A DNA stretch of 64,000 nt from Solimonas sp036405815 (GCA_036405815.1 DASWWX010000067.1:62001-126000), one strand, 5' to 3'; numbered from the stretch's first letter, positions 46,773 through 56,111 are shown. Numbers and translations: made by a program. The notes: generated by a model not told the origin, from the letters alone.

Positions 46773-48161
46773 TCATCCCTCCCACAGCGACAACAGCCAG
46801 TCGAGAAGACCGGCCGAATACAGCAGCACCAGAATCAGGCCCACGCGCGCCGGATAGCGCAGCAGCAGGAACCAAGTGCCGAACAGCCAGCCGTCGCGCT
46901 CGCCCCACAGCGTGCGCACGAAATCGCGCGGCATGATGCTGACCACCAGCACGCAGATCAACAGGCCGCCGATCGGAGCCGCCCAGGTCGCGGTCAGCCA
47001 CTGCGCCCACTCGAAGAAGTTGCGACCGAACAGTGCCGCGTCCTGCAGCAGGCTGAACGACAGCAGTGTGCCGAGTCCCAGATACCAGATCAGCAGCGCG
47101 CTACTGGTGGCGGCGAACACGCGCGTCCAGCGCAGCCGGTCCATCAGATACCGCGTGATCGGTTCCAGCAGTGCCGTCGCCGAGATCAGGGTGATCAGGA
47201 ACATGGCCGTGTACAGGCCCACCGCGAACAGCACGCCACCGAGGCCTGGCGGCAGCGCACGTGGCAGCGTCTGGAACAGCAGCGCCAGACCCGGCATCGG
47301 CTCGATCCCGGCGCCATAGATGACGGCAAACACGGCCAGGCCCGCGACCAGGCTGAAGGCGGTGTCGATCAACAGTACGGTCATCGCCAGCCGCTTGATC
47401 GGCGCGTTGGTCGGCAGATAACTGCCCAGCGCCAGACCTACGCCCATGCCCAGGCCCAGCGTGAAGAACGCCAGATGTAGCGCTTCGAAGGCGCCGCGCC
47501 AGCCGAAACGCGCCAGATCCGGACTCAGCAGGGGCAGCAGACTCGCCCTCGCCTCGCTGGTCGCCAGGGCGTAACCGCATAGCAGCACTACCATCACCAG
47601 CGCCGCCGGCACCAAACGCAAGGCCGCGCGTTCAATGCCCTCTCGGAAGCCATGCGAGACCACCACGCAGGCCACGACCATGAACAGCGTATGCCAGGAC
47701 AGGCTGCGCTCCGGGTCCTGCGCCAAGCCGGCAAAGATCTCGCGCGCCGATTCGGCGCTGAGCGTCTCGCCGAAAAGCCCGCCGGTGGCGCGGAACGCGT
47801 AGGCCATGCTCCAGCCGGCGATGACGCTGTAATAGGACAGGATCACCACCGCGCACAGCAGTGCCAGGCCGCCGATCCAGGACCAGACGCGGCGCACGCC
47901 CGCCGCTTCAGCTAGGCGACGGAAGCCGGAAACGACATCGTCGCGCATCCAGCGGCCGAGCATCCATTCCGCCGCCAGCAGCGGCATGCCCACCAGCAGC
48001 AGCGCCAGCAGGTAGAACGCGAGAAACAGGATGCCGCCGTGCTCGCTCATCAGGTACGGCAGGCGCGTAAAGTTGCCAATGCCGATGGCGGCGCCGGCCG
48101 CCACCCAGATGAAGCTGCGGGTCGAGCTCCAGTAACCGTAGCTGCTTTCGCGGATGGTCAT
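46773..48161 (-). CDS. Sodium-dependent (SNF family) transporter
   Basis: 462-residue inner-membrane symporter of the neurotransmitter:sodium family, with 11-12 membrane segments. The signature near the N-terminus, WVAAGAAIGIGNFTRLPYLM, lines the substrate and Na+ sites. ATG at 48161; a TTG three codons earlier is less likely. Probable substrate is an amino acid, as in LeuT-like relatives, but this is not readable. Six bp upstream of ratA and divergent from smpB with 55 bp between starts. Confidence 0.88.
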   Translation of the reverse strand: MTIRESSYGYWSSTRSFIWVAAGAAIGIGNFTRLPYLMSEHGGILFLAFYLLALLLVGMPLLAAEWMLGRWMRDDVVSGFRRLAEAAGVRRVWSWIGGLALLCAVVILSYYSVIAGWSMAYAFRATGGLFGETLSAESAREIFAGLAQDPERSLSWHTLFMVVACVVVSHGFREGIERAALRLVPAALVMVVLLCGYALATSEARASLLPLLSPDLARFGWRGAFEALHLAFFTLGLGMGVGLALGSYLPTNAPIKRLAMTVLLIDTAFSLVAGLAVFAVIYGAGIEPMPGLALLFQTLPRALPPGLGGVLFAVGLYTAMFLITLISATALLEPITRYLMDRLRWTRVFAATSSALLIWYLGLGTLLSFSLLQDAALFGRNFFEWAQWLTATWAAPIGGLLICVLVVSIMPRDFVRTLWGERDGWLFGTWFLLLRYPARVGLILVLLYSAGLLDWLLSLWEG

Positions 48162-48204
48162 GGGCGGCAAGTCTAGCCGAGCGGGAGTCTGGCCCGCGGC
48201 CCCC

Positions 48205-48210
48205 TATAAT
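48205..48210 (+). promoter_or_regulatory. Perfect -10 box six bases before the smpB start
   Basis: TATAAT at 48205-48210 is followed by only six bases before the smpB ATG at 48217. A transcript from this box would begin at or within a base or two of the ATG, so the mRNA may be leaderless. No matching -35 is visible. Confidence 0.55.
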
Positions 48211-48216
48211 TGGCGC

Positions 48217-48696
48217 ATGAGCAAGAACGACAAGAGCGACACGACGGAGCGCGTCATCGCCGTCAACCGCCGCGCCCGCCATGACTATTTCATCGAGGAC
48301 AGCTTCGAGGCCGGCCTCGCCCTGCAGGGCTGGGAGGTCAAGAGCCTGCGTGCCGGGCGCGCGCAGATTGCCGAAGGCTACGTCATTCTCAAGAACCAGG
48401 AAGCCTTCCTGATCGGCGCGCAGATCACGCCGCTGACGCAGACCTGCACGCACGAGATCGCCGACGCCACGCGCACTCGCAAGCTGCTACTGCAGCGGCA
48501 CCAACTGGCGACGTTGATCGGCAAGGTCGAGCGTGCGGGCTATACGTTGATCCCGCTGGACCTGCACTGGACCAAGGGCCGCGCCAAGCTGCAGTTCGGG
48601 CTGGCCAAGGGCAAGAAGCAGCATGACAAGCGCGACACGATCAAGGAGCGGGATTGGCAGCGCCAGAAGGAACGTGTGATGCGCCACGCCGGCTGA
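48217..48696 (+). CDS. smpB: SsrA-binding protein SmpB
   Basis: Partner of tmRNA in ribosome rescue. 159 residues: RARHDYFIEDSFEAGLALQG at the start of the OB fold, followed by WEVKSLRAGR, then KAHEL-like KGRAKLQFGLAKGKKQHDKR and a basic C-terminal tail. ATG at 48217; there is no clear Shine-Dalgarno because a TATAAT box occupies that position. ssrA lies 176 bp downstream on the same strand. The last 40 bp of the gene are repeated imperfectly in the gap. Confidence 0.96.
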   Translation: MSKNDKSDTTERVIAVNRRARHDYFIEDSFEAGLALQGWEVKSLRAGRAQIAEGYVILKNQEAFLIGAQITPLTQTCTHEIADATRTRKLLLQRHQLATLIGKVERAGYTLIPLDLHWTKGRAKLQFGLAKGKKQHDKRDTIKERDWQRQKERVMRHAG

Positions 48697-48719
48697 GGCC
48701 GGATAGAGGGCTCATCGGG
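48656..48719 (+). repeat. Imperfect direct repeat, copy 1 (end of smpB)
   Basis: Covers the last 41 bp of smpB and 23 bp beyond. About four in five positions match 48781-48846, including an exact block GCTGAGGCCGGA and CATCGGG at the end. The repeat period is 125 bp. Confidence 0.75.
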
Positions 48720-48741
48720 TGCCAATCCGACCCCACTCGTT

Positions 48742-48775
48742 TCACGCGGCTGCTTCGCGGCCGCTACTCGCGTGA
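48742..48775 (+). terminator. Hairpin downstream of smpB
   Basis: TCACGCG (48742-48748) pairs with CGCGTGA (48769-48775) with a 20-nt GC-rich loop that can fold further. There is no T-run. It may end or slow smpB transcription; it lies between the two copies of the direct repeat. Confidence 0.35.
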
Positions 48776-48780
48776 TCACA

Positions 48781-48846
48781 GGCAGTGCCAGAAAGCGCGT
48801 CTCACGCGCCATGCCAGCTGAGGCCGGACAGCGGAACTTCATCGGG
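48781..48846 (+). repeat. Imperfect direct repeat, copy 2 (smpB-ssrA spacer)
   Basis: A non-coding, decayed copy of the smpB 3' end and following bases (see 48656-48719). It ends 26 bp before ssrA, so it covers the region expected to hold the ssrA promoter. Confidence 0.75.
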
Positions 48847-48872
48847 CCGTGCTAGTCTTAACTCCGCTTCTC

Positions 48873-49225
48873 GGGGGTGACCGGTTTCGACGTGGGTCAC
48901 GGAATCCGAGGTGCATGCCGAGGTGTCACGTCCTCGTAAATCCTGTGGCAACCAAGCTAGTTGCGAACGACGCTAACTACGCCCTCGCCGCTTAATCCGG
49001 CGAGCGTTCATCCTTCTGGTTCCCATGCCGGTTGGAATGGACGTCGACTCTCATGGGATCGCGACGAAGCCCGCCCTTGGCCTAATCGCTAAAACCCTAA
49101 GGGGATAAGCGGTGGCGTTCCGTGCCGATCCGGGAACCATCGACGAAAACCAAAGACCGGCTAAGCATGTAGAGCCGAGGGCTACGAATCTGCGGACGCG
49201 GGTTCAATTCCCGCCACCTCCACCA
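48873..49225 (+). ncRNA. ssrA: Transfer-messenger RNA (tmRNA)
   Basis: 353-nt tmRNA for ribosome rescue with SmpB. The acceptor stem pairs GGGGGTG (48873-48879) with CACCTCC (49215-49221), one G-T pair, followed by A and an encoded CCA at 49223-49225. The T-arm GGGTTCAATTCCC is at 49200-49212. The resume codon and tag are at 48964-48996 and read ANDANYALAA then TAA, ending in the LAA degradation signal. The A-N-D-A-N-Y variant differs from E. coli ANDENYALAA. The first arm GGGGTGACCGGTTTCGACG is the conserved 5' sequence. Confidence 0.98.
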
Positions 49226-49234
49226 TTGCCGCCG

Positions 49235-49267
49235 CCGGGCCGGACGCGTCGCGTCCGGCCCGGTTTT
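49235..49267 (+). terminator. Strong intrinsic terminator of ssrA
   Basis: CCGGGCCGGACGCG (49235-49248) is followed after one base by its exact complement CGCGTCCGGCCCGG (49250-49263) and then TTTT. It begins 10 bp after the tmRNA CCA and ends 3 bp before the GTG assigned to the RND permease. Confidence 0.9.
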
Positions 49268-49269
49268 CA

Positions 49270-52200
49270 GTGGAAACCACGACCGAGAACTCGCCCGTGT
49301 GGCTCTCCGATATTTCCGTGAAGCGGCCGGTCTTCGCGACCGTGATCAATCTCCTGCTGGTCGTGTTCGGCATCGTCGCCGTATTGTCGATCACGGTCCG
49401 CGAGTATCCGGACATCGACCCCCCGATCGTGTCGGTCAGCACCGACTACATTGGCGCCTCCGCGGCGATCGTCGAAACGCAGATCACGCAGCTCATCGAG
49501 GACCAGATCGCGGGCATCGAGGGCATCAAGTCGATTTCGTCGACGTCGCGAGATGGCAGTTCCCGCATCACGATCGAGTTCAATCTCGGCCGCGACATTG
49601 ACGCCGCCGCCAACGATGTCCGTGATCGCGTTTCGCGCGTCCTGGACAACCTGCCGGAACAGGCCGATCCGCCGGAAGTCACCAAAGCCGATGCCGACGC
49701 CAGTCCGATCCTGTGGATGGTGTTGTCTAGCGACCGACTATCGCCACTGGAGCTGACGGACTACGCCGACCGCTATCTGCTGGACCGGTTCGCTTCGATC
49801 GACGGCGTCTCGCAGATCCGTATCGGCGGCGATCGTCGGCCGGCGATGCGGATCTGGCTCGACCGTCGCCAGCTTGCAGCGCGGAACCTGACTGCCAACG
49901 ACGTCGAGACGGCCCTGCGCAATCAGAATGTCGAGCTGCCGGCGGGTCGCATCGAGTCCGCGGAGCGCGAATTCACCCTGCGTACCGCGCGCCTGTACCG
50001 CACCCCGGCGGAGTTCGAACAGCTGGTGATCGCGCGCATGCCCGATGGGTTCCCGATTCGCTTGCGCGATGTCGCGCGCGTCGAGGTCGCACCCGAGCAG
50101 GAGCGTGGTGACTTCCGCGCCAATGGCGTGCCGGCGGTCGGGCTCGGCGTGATCAAGCAGTCCAAGGCCAACACGCTCACCGTCGCGCAGGCGGTCAAGG
50201 CGCAGATGGCCACGGTTGCGCCCGGACTGCCCGAAGGCATGAGCATCCGCGTCAATTCCGACTTCTCGCTGTTCATCGAAGCGTCGCTACGCGCCGTGGT
50301 GAAGACGCTGATCGAGGCCGGACTGATCGTGGTCGCGGTGATCTTCCTATTTCTCGGCAATCTGCGCGCCACCTTGATTCCGGCGGTCACGGTTCCGATC
50401 TCCTTGCTGGCCTCGTTCATCTTTTTGTCGGCCCTCGGCTTCTCGATCAATATCCTGACGCTGCTGGCCCTGGTGTTGGCGATCGGCCTGGTTGTTGACG
50501 ATGCCATCGTCGTCGTCGAGAACATTCATCGTCGTATCGAACTCGGCGAGCCCCCGCTGCTTGCCGCTTACCGCGGTACCCGCGAGGTAGGCTTCGCCGT
50601 TATTGCCACCACGGCGGTATTGATCGCGGTGTTTGCGCCGATCGCCCTGCTCGGCGGCAACGTCGGCCGTTTGTTCCGCGAATTCGCCCTGGCCATGGCC
50701 GCGGCCGTGGCCTGCTCCAGCCTCGTCGCATTGACGCTGTCGCCGGTCATGGCCGCCCTATTGCTGAAGCCACACGATCACAGCCGCGCGCCGGGTCTGA
50801 TCGAACGCTTCTCGCTGTTCCTGGATCGCGCCTCCGGCGGTTACCGTCGAGCGCTGGCGCGACTGATCGAACGCAACAGCATCGCAGTCGGCTTGCTCGT
50901 CGCCCTGTTCGTGGGCAGCTATCTGGTGGTGCGCCTGATTCCGCAGGAGGTTACGCCGACCGAAGACCGGGGTCAGTTTTCGGTGCAGGTCGCCGCCCCC
51001 GAAGGCGCGAGCTTCGAGTACACGCAGCGGTACCTGACCGAGATCGAGGGTGGATTGGTCGCAAAGCTGGGCCAGGGCGAGCTGGATCGAATGATCCTGC
51101 GTCAGCCCGGCTTTGGCGGCGGCGACGACGTCAACACCGGCACCATGGTGGTATCGATGGTCGACTGGAAGGCGCGTGACCGCACCACCGCCGAGATTGC
51201 CGCTGACTTCGGTCAGACCACGCTCAACCGCATCACCGGCGTGCGCGCAGTTGCCACGCAGCGCGGCAGCTTCGGTGGCGGCTTCGGCCAACCTGTGCAG
51301 GTCGTGCTTGGTGGCGGCACCTATGAGGAGCTGGCGCAGTGGCGCGATCGGCTGATTGCGCGCATCGAGCGTGAGAACCCGCGCCTGCAGCGCCTGGATT
51401 CCGACTACAAGGAAACCAAGCCGACCATCGAGATCGAGATCGACAGCAACCGCGCCGGCGATCTCGGTATTCCGGTGCAGGTCATCGGCCGTACGCTCGA
51501 GACCATGATGGGCGGGCGTCGCGTGACGACCTACCTCGATCGCGGCGAGGAGTACGACGTGATGCTGCAGGCCGATCGCGGGGACCGCTCCAGCCCGACG
51601 GACATCGCCGACATCTACGTCCGCTCCGACACCAGCAATCGTCTGGTGCCGCTGGCCAACGTGGTGACGTTGCGCGAGGTGGCGGGCGCCGCGACCTACA
51701 ATCGCTACGATCGCCTGCGCGCGATCACGCTGTCTGCCAGCCTTGCGCCCGGTTACACACTGGGCGAGGCGCTGAGGTACATCGAGCAGGTGGCGGGCGA
51801 AGAGTTGCCGGCGACGGCGCGCATCTCCTATAAGGGCGAGTCTCGCGAGCTCAAGGAATCCTCCGCTGCGCTTTACCTGACGTTCATGCTGGCCCTGGCG
51901 GTGGTGTTCCTGGTGCTGGCGGCGCAGTTCGAGAACTGGTTGCACCCGCTGGTCATCATGACTACCGTGCCGCTGGCGCTGTTCGGTGCACTGTTGGCGC
52001 TGTGGCTGTCGGGCAACACACTCAACATCTACAGTCAGATCGGCGTCGTCATGCTGATTGGCCTGGCTGCCAAGAACGGCATCCTGATCGTCGAGTTCGC
52101 CAACCAGCGCCGCGATGCCGGCCTCCCCTTCGATCAGGCCCTGCTGGAAGCCGCTCAGGTGCGGCTGCGACCGATCCTGATGACGTCGATCGCCACCTGC

Positions 52201-52425
52201 GCCGGCGTCGTCCCGCTGATGCTCGCGGCCGGCGCCAGTAGCGAGGCCCGGCGCGTGCTGGGCCTGGTGATCTTCTTCGGCGTCGCGTTCTCCACGTTGC
52301 TGACCCTGTTCGTGGTGCCGGCCCTGTATCGCCTGCTATGCCGCCGCACCGGCTCGCCGGGGCAACGTGCCGGCGAACTGGCCGAACAGGATCGGCAACA
52401 TCCCGTGGATCGCGTCGGTCCCTGA
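49270..52425 (+). CDS. RND efflux permease (HAE1 family)
   Basis: 1051-residue proton-driven multidrug efflux pump of the AcrB/MdtB class. N-terminal LSDISVKRPVFATVINLLLV is the family opening; 12 membrane segments and two large periplasmic loops follow. The TM4 region (LALVLAIGLVVDDAIVVVEN) holds the Asp-Asp proton relay, with the partner Lys region in GLAAKNGILIVEFANQ. No adaptor gene is next to it; the closest membrane fusion protein is at 56991. The GTG at 49270 lies 3 bp after the ssrA terminator and lacks a Shine-Dalgarno; GTG at 49297 (VWLSD) is an alternative start. Confidence 0.92.
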   Translation: METTTENSPVWLSDISVKRPVFATVINLLLVVFGIVAVLSITVREYPDIDPPIVSVSTDYIGASAAIVETQITQLIEDQIAGIEGIKSISSTSRDGSSRITIEFNLGRDIDAAANDVRDRVSRVLDNLPEQADPPEVTKADADASPILWMVLSSDRLSPLELTDYADRYLLDRFASIDGVSQIRIGGDRRPAMRIWLDRRQLAARNLTANDVETALRNQNVELPAGRIESAEREFTLRTARLYRTPAEFEQLVIARMPDGFPIRLRDVARVEVAPEQERGDFRANGVPAVGLGVIKQSKANTLTVAQAVKAQMATVAPGLPEGMSIRVNSDFSLFIEASLRAVVKTLIEAGLIVVAVIFLFLGNLRATLIPAVTVPISLLASFIFLSALGFSINILTLLALVLAIGLVVDDAIVVVENIHRRIELGEPPLLAAYRGTREVGFAVIATTAVLIAVFAPIALLGGNVGRLFREFALAMAAAVACSSLVALTLSPVMAALLLKPHDHSRAPGLIERFSLFLDRASGGYRRALARLIERNSIAVGLLVALFVGSYLVVRLIPQEVTPTEDRGQFSVQVAAPEGASFEYTQRYLTEIEGGLVAKLGQGELDRMILRQPGFGGGDDVNTGTMVVSMVDWKARDRTTAEIAADFGQTTLNRITGVRAVATQRGSFGGGFGQPVQVVLGGGTYEELAQWRDRLIARIERENPRLQRLDSDYKETKPTIEIEIDSNRAGDLGIPVQVIGRTLETMMGGRRVTTYLDRGEEYDVMLQADRGDRSSPTDIADIYVRSDTSNRLVPLANVVTLREVAGAATYNRYDRLRAITLSASLAPGYTLGEALRYIEQVAGEELPATARISYKGESRELKESSAALYLTFMLALAVVFLVLAAQFENWLHPLVIMTTVPLALFGALLALWLSGNTLNIYSQIGVVMLIGLAAKNGILIVEFANQRRDAGLPFDQALLEAAQVRLRPILMTSIATCAGVVPLMLAAGASSEARRVLGLVIFFGVAFSTLLTLFVVPALYRLLCRRTGSPGQRAGELAEQDRQHPVDRVGP

Positions 52426-52489
52426 TCCGGTCATCGCGCGCCTGAGCCGCCGCGAGGCGGCGCAGCTGACTGGCGTGAGGCGCCTTGGG

Positions 52490-53551
<1,062 letters not shown>

Positions 53552-53652
53552 TGCGCGATTCTGCTATGTCTTGGTTAAATTCGCCACGGGTTGGCATCCA
53601 CATCGCCCCGCCAGGCTCGTTGGCAACAGCGGCGTTCAAATAAATCTATTTT

Positions 53653-53665
53653 AATCAATACGTTG
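53653..53665 (+). promoter_or_regulatory. IHF consensus site in the psp promoter region
   Basis: AATCAATACGTTG matches the IHF consensus WATCAANNNNTTR at every defined position. It lies 17 bp before the sigma-54 promoter, between it and the pspF gene, where IHF bends DNA in the E. coli psp promoter. Confidence 0.65.
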
Positions 53666-53681
53666 AAAGCACTTTCTCCGT

Positions 53682-53697
53682 TGGCACGGGATTGGCA
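53682..53697 (+). promoter_or_regulatory. Sigma-54 promoter of the psp-like operon
   Basis: TGGCACGGGATTGGCA: the -24 GG and -12 GC are correctly spaced and the -24 element TGGCAC is perfect; the -12 element TGGCA differs from TTGCA at one base. Transcription should begin near 53709, about 32 nt before the first gene of the operon. Confidence 0.8.
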
Positions 53698-53740
53698 ATA
53701 ACTCAGACGTCGATCACGCATGGCCATAGGAGGCCGCAAC

Positions 53741-54007
53741 ATGAACCAGACGATCCGCACCTTCGCGCTCGGTACCGTTTCCGCAGCCGCCCTGCTGCTT
53801 GCCAGCCTGCCGGCCAGCGCCTCGGACGGCGTCGGCGCGCGCATCGCCACCGGCGTTGGCCGTGTGATCGCGCAGCAGGGCAATCATGCCCTGGTGCTGA
53901 TCCGCGAAGAACTGAAGGACAATCTGCTGCAGACCCTGAAGCCGTTGCTGCCGGACGAGCAGAACCCGGCGCCGTCGGATACGACGGTCGCCGTCAACCG
54001 CCAGTGA
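53741..54007 (+). CDS. Small exported protein, first gene of the psp-like operon
   Basis: 88-residue protein I do not recognise. It has a clean signal peptide: MNQTIRTFALGTVSAAALLL, with cleavage expected after ASLPASA. The mature part is about 60 residues, with an amphipathic helix (RIATGVGRVIAQQGNHALVL then IREELKDNLLQTLKPLLP) and a polar end. AGGAGG lies 8 bases before the ATG at 53741, a near-perfect RBS that decides the start over the ATG at 53720. It is the promoter-proximal gene after the sigma-54 site and 60 bp before pspA, so its role is probably in the envelope stress response. Confidence 0.75.
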   Translation: MNQTIRTFALGTVSAAALLLASLPASASDGVGARIATGVGRVIAQQGNHALVLIREELKDNLLQTLKPLLPDEQNPAPSDTTVAVNRQ

Positions 54008-54067
54008 GCCGCCGCCGACAGGGCTGCAGTCTCGTGGTCGCGGTCTTGCTGTAACTGAGGAAACCGG

Positions 54068-54760
54068 ATGGGCATTTTTTCCAGAACCCGCGATGTCATC
54101 GACGCCAATCTGAACGCCTTGCTGAACAAGGCCGAGGATCCGGAGAAGATGGCGCGCCTGATCATCCAGGAGATGGAGGACACGCTGGTCGAGGTGCGCT
54201 CCACCGCCGTGCAATGGCTGGCGCGCAAGAAGGAACTGCAGCGGCTGACCGAAACGCTGGCCGAAGAGGCCGCGGATTGGGAGGCCAAGGCCGAACTGGC
54301 GCTGACCAAGTCGCGCGAGGATCTTGCGCGCGGCGCGCTGACGGCCAAGTCGCGCTGCGCCGCGCGCGCGCAGGACGCGCAGCGCGAGCTCAAGCAGGTT
54401 GCCGACGAGTTGGGCAAGCTCGATGCCGATATTGGCAAGCTGCGCGCCAAGCTCGGCGAAGCCCGCGTGCGCCAGAAGGCGATCACGCTGCGCACCGAGA
54501 CCAATCAATCGCGTCTGAAGGCACGCCAGAAGATGGACGACGGCGCGCTCGACCGCACGCATGGCGCGCTCGATGTCGCCGAACGACATGCCGATCGCCT
54601 GGAGGCGCAAGTGGAGTCCTACGATCTCGGCGCGCGCAGCCTGCGCGACGAATTCGCGAAGCTCGAAGACGACAGCATCGAGGCGGAACTGGCAAGATTG
54701 CGCGCCAAGACGGCGGCGCGGTCCGCGCCGTCCGATGATGACGACAAGAACCGGCAATGA
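54068..54760 (+). CDS. pspA: Phage shock protein A
   Basis: ESCRT-III-like membrane-protective protein that also inhibits PspF. 230 residues: N-terminal amphipathic helix MGIFSRTRDVIDANLNALLN, followed by KAEDPEKMARLIIQEMED and then long coiled coils to about residue 215 and a short acidic tail. RBS TGAGGAAA before the ATG. Third-party order matches psp: pspA-pspB-pspC with pspF divergent. Confidence 0.95.
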   Translation: MGIFSRTRDVIDANLNALLNKAEDPEKMARLIIQEMEDTLVEVRSTAVQWLARKKELQRLTETLAEEAADWEAKAELALTKSREDLARGALTAKSRCAARAQDAQRELKQVADELGKLDADIGKLRAKLGEARVRQKAITLRTETNQSRLKARQKMDDGALDRTHGALDVAERHADRLEAQVESYDLGARSLRDEFAKLEDDSIEAELARLRAKTAARSAPSDDDDKNRQ

Positions 54761-54772
54761 TTGGTGGATGAA

Positions 54773-55000
54773 ATGGTTGAACTGATACCGCTGGTCGCAA
54801 TCGTTTCGCTGTTCGTGGTGTTGCCGGCAATGATCCTGCGCCACATCGAACGCAAGCGCGCCCTGGAGGCGCAAAAGCACGACGGCGTCAGCGATGAGCT
54901 GCTGCAGGTGGCCGAGCGCATGGAAAAGCGCATCGACGCACTCGAACGCATCCTGGATGTCGAAGTCCCCGGCTGGAGGGAGAAGCACCGTGTCCAATAG
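54773..55000 (+). CDS. pspB: Phage shock protein B
   Basis: 75-residue membrane partner of PspC. One N-terminal membrane helix (LIPLVAIVSLFVVLPAMIL) then a coiled coil ending RIDALERILDVEVPGWREK, the PspB signature. I chose the ATG at 54773, giving the usual length; TTG 54761 and GTG 54764 are in frame. Twelve bp after pspA; overlaps pspC by 11 bp. Confidence 0.9.
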   Translation: MVELIPLVAIVSLFVVLPAMILRHIERKRALEAQKHDGVSDELLQVAERMEKRIDALERILDVEVPGWREKHRVQ

Positions 55001-55427
55001 CGCAAGCAATCGTTCCTCGGGTGGAGATGGCGTGCTCGCGAACCTGCGTCGCCTGCCGGACGCCGGCTGGATCGCCGGCGTCTGCGCTGGCCTGGCCGAC
55101 TATTCCGGTTGGAGCGTCAAGGCGATCCGCGTGCTGTTCATCCTGGCGTTGATCTTCAGCGGGTTCTTCCCGGCTGGCCTGATCTATATCGCGCTGTGGT
55201 ATCTGATGGATCCGGCCGACGGTCCCATCGGCGCGGCTCAACAGGATCGATCGGCCGGCGCGCGCGACCCGGATCGCAACGCGTTCAGGGATCGTCCGAC
55301 CACCATCAGTGGCGCTGAGGCGCGCGCGCGCTTCGAAAAGCTGGATCGCCGGCTGGCCAGCATGGAATCCTGCATCGCGCAGGATGAACTCGAGCTGCGA
55401 CGCCAGTTCCGCAACCTGGAGTCCTGA
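54990..55427 (+). CDS. pspC: Phage shock protein C
   Basis: Envelope-stress sensor that with PspB frees PspF from PspA. 145 residues with a GTG start inside pspB. The PspC domain is LRRLPDAGWIAGVCAGLADY, a membrane helix RVLFILALIFSGFFPAGLIYIA, and a cytoplasmic/periplasmic coiled coil at the end (RFEKLDRRLASMESCIAQDE). Convergent with the COG4339-like gene. No pspD or pspG is visible. Confidence 0.93.
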   Translation: MSNSASNRSSGGDGVLANLRRLPDAGWIAGVCAGLADYSGWSVKAIRVLFILALIFSGFFPAGLIYIALWYLMDPADGPIGAAQQDRSAGARDPDRNAFRDRPTTISGAEARARFEKLDRRLASMESCIAQDELELRRQFRNLES

Positions 55428-55469
55428 ACCCGACGAGGCTCTGATCGGCGCCCTGCCCCGGCTTTCAGC

Positions 55470-56111
55470 CTACAGCGGTCCACGCGCCGGCACGCCGGCC
55501 CCGAGGTGACGCAGCGCGCGTTGCAGATTATCGCGCGCGGCGCGGTCGTAGCGCTCGTGAAACACCGGTGTGAAAAAGAGCTGCGGTGCGTTGTGGAGGT
55601 CGCGCAGCGCCTTGCGCCGCACGCTCTGGTATAGCGACTGCGGCACGTGACGGTACTCCTGCCGCCGCAGGCGCTCATACTCGTCGTAACGCGCAGGGCG
55701 TGCGCCGTAGATCGAGGTCAGCACGTCGATCAGCAGACACTGTGACTCATCGACCAGCTCGGCCTGCGGGATCGTTGCCAGCACGAGGTCATGGAGCCGC
55801 TGGGCCTGCCCGGCCTCAGCGCCTGACGCGATCAATGTTCGTTGCGCCCACTCGGCATTGCGCAACTCGTTGTCGGCGCGCCGCACGTCGCCGTGCGCGG
55901 CGTGAAACCAGATGGCCAGTTCGAGCATTTGCGCGTGCGGCGCCAGCGCGCGATGTTCGCTGAACATCGCCAGGCGCTCGCCCAGCCAGTGCAGGTTGTG
56001 GCAGGTACGCGACGGCGCGCTATACGCGTGGCGCAATTCGGCATGGACCTCGGGATCGCCGTGCAGGCCCATCTCAGCAAAAATGTCTGCCCAGCGCGCC
56101 AGAAGGCTCAT
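55470..56111 (-). CDS. COG4339-like predicted HD-superfamily hydrolase
   Basis: 213-residue protein that resembles the predicted metal-dependent phosphohydrolases of COG4339. Visible hallmarks are the N-terminal helix with ELRHAYSAPSRTCHNLHWLG, an MLELAIWFHAAHGDV segment that gives the HD-like His pair, NELRNAEWA, and a LVDESQCLLIDVLTSIYG Asp region. Substrate unknown. I chose the ATG at 56111; the in-frame extension to 56222 has no support. Divergent from the TetR gene. Confidence 0.75.
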   Translation of the reverse strand: MSLLARWADIFAEMGLHGDPEVHAELRHAYSAPSRTCHNLHWLGERLAMFSEHRALAPHAQMLELAIWFHAAHGDVRRADNELRNAEWAQRTLIASGAEAGQAQRLHDLVLATIPQAELVDESQCLLIDVLTSIYGARPARYDEYERLRRQEYRHVPQSLYQSVRRKALRDLHNAPQLFFTPVFHERYDRAARDNLQRALRHLGAGVPARGPL

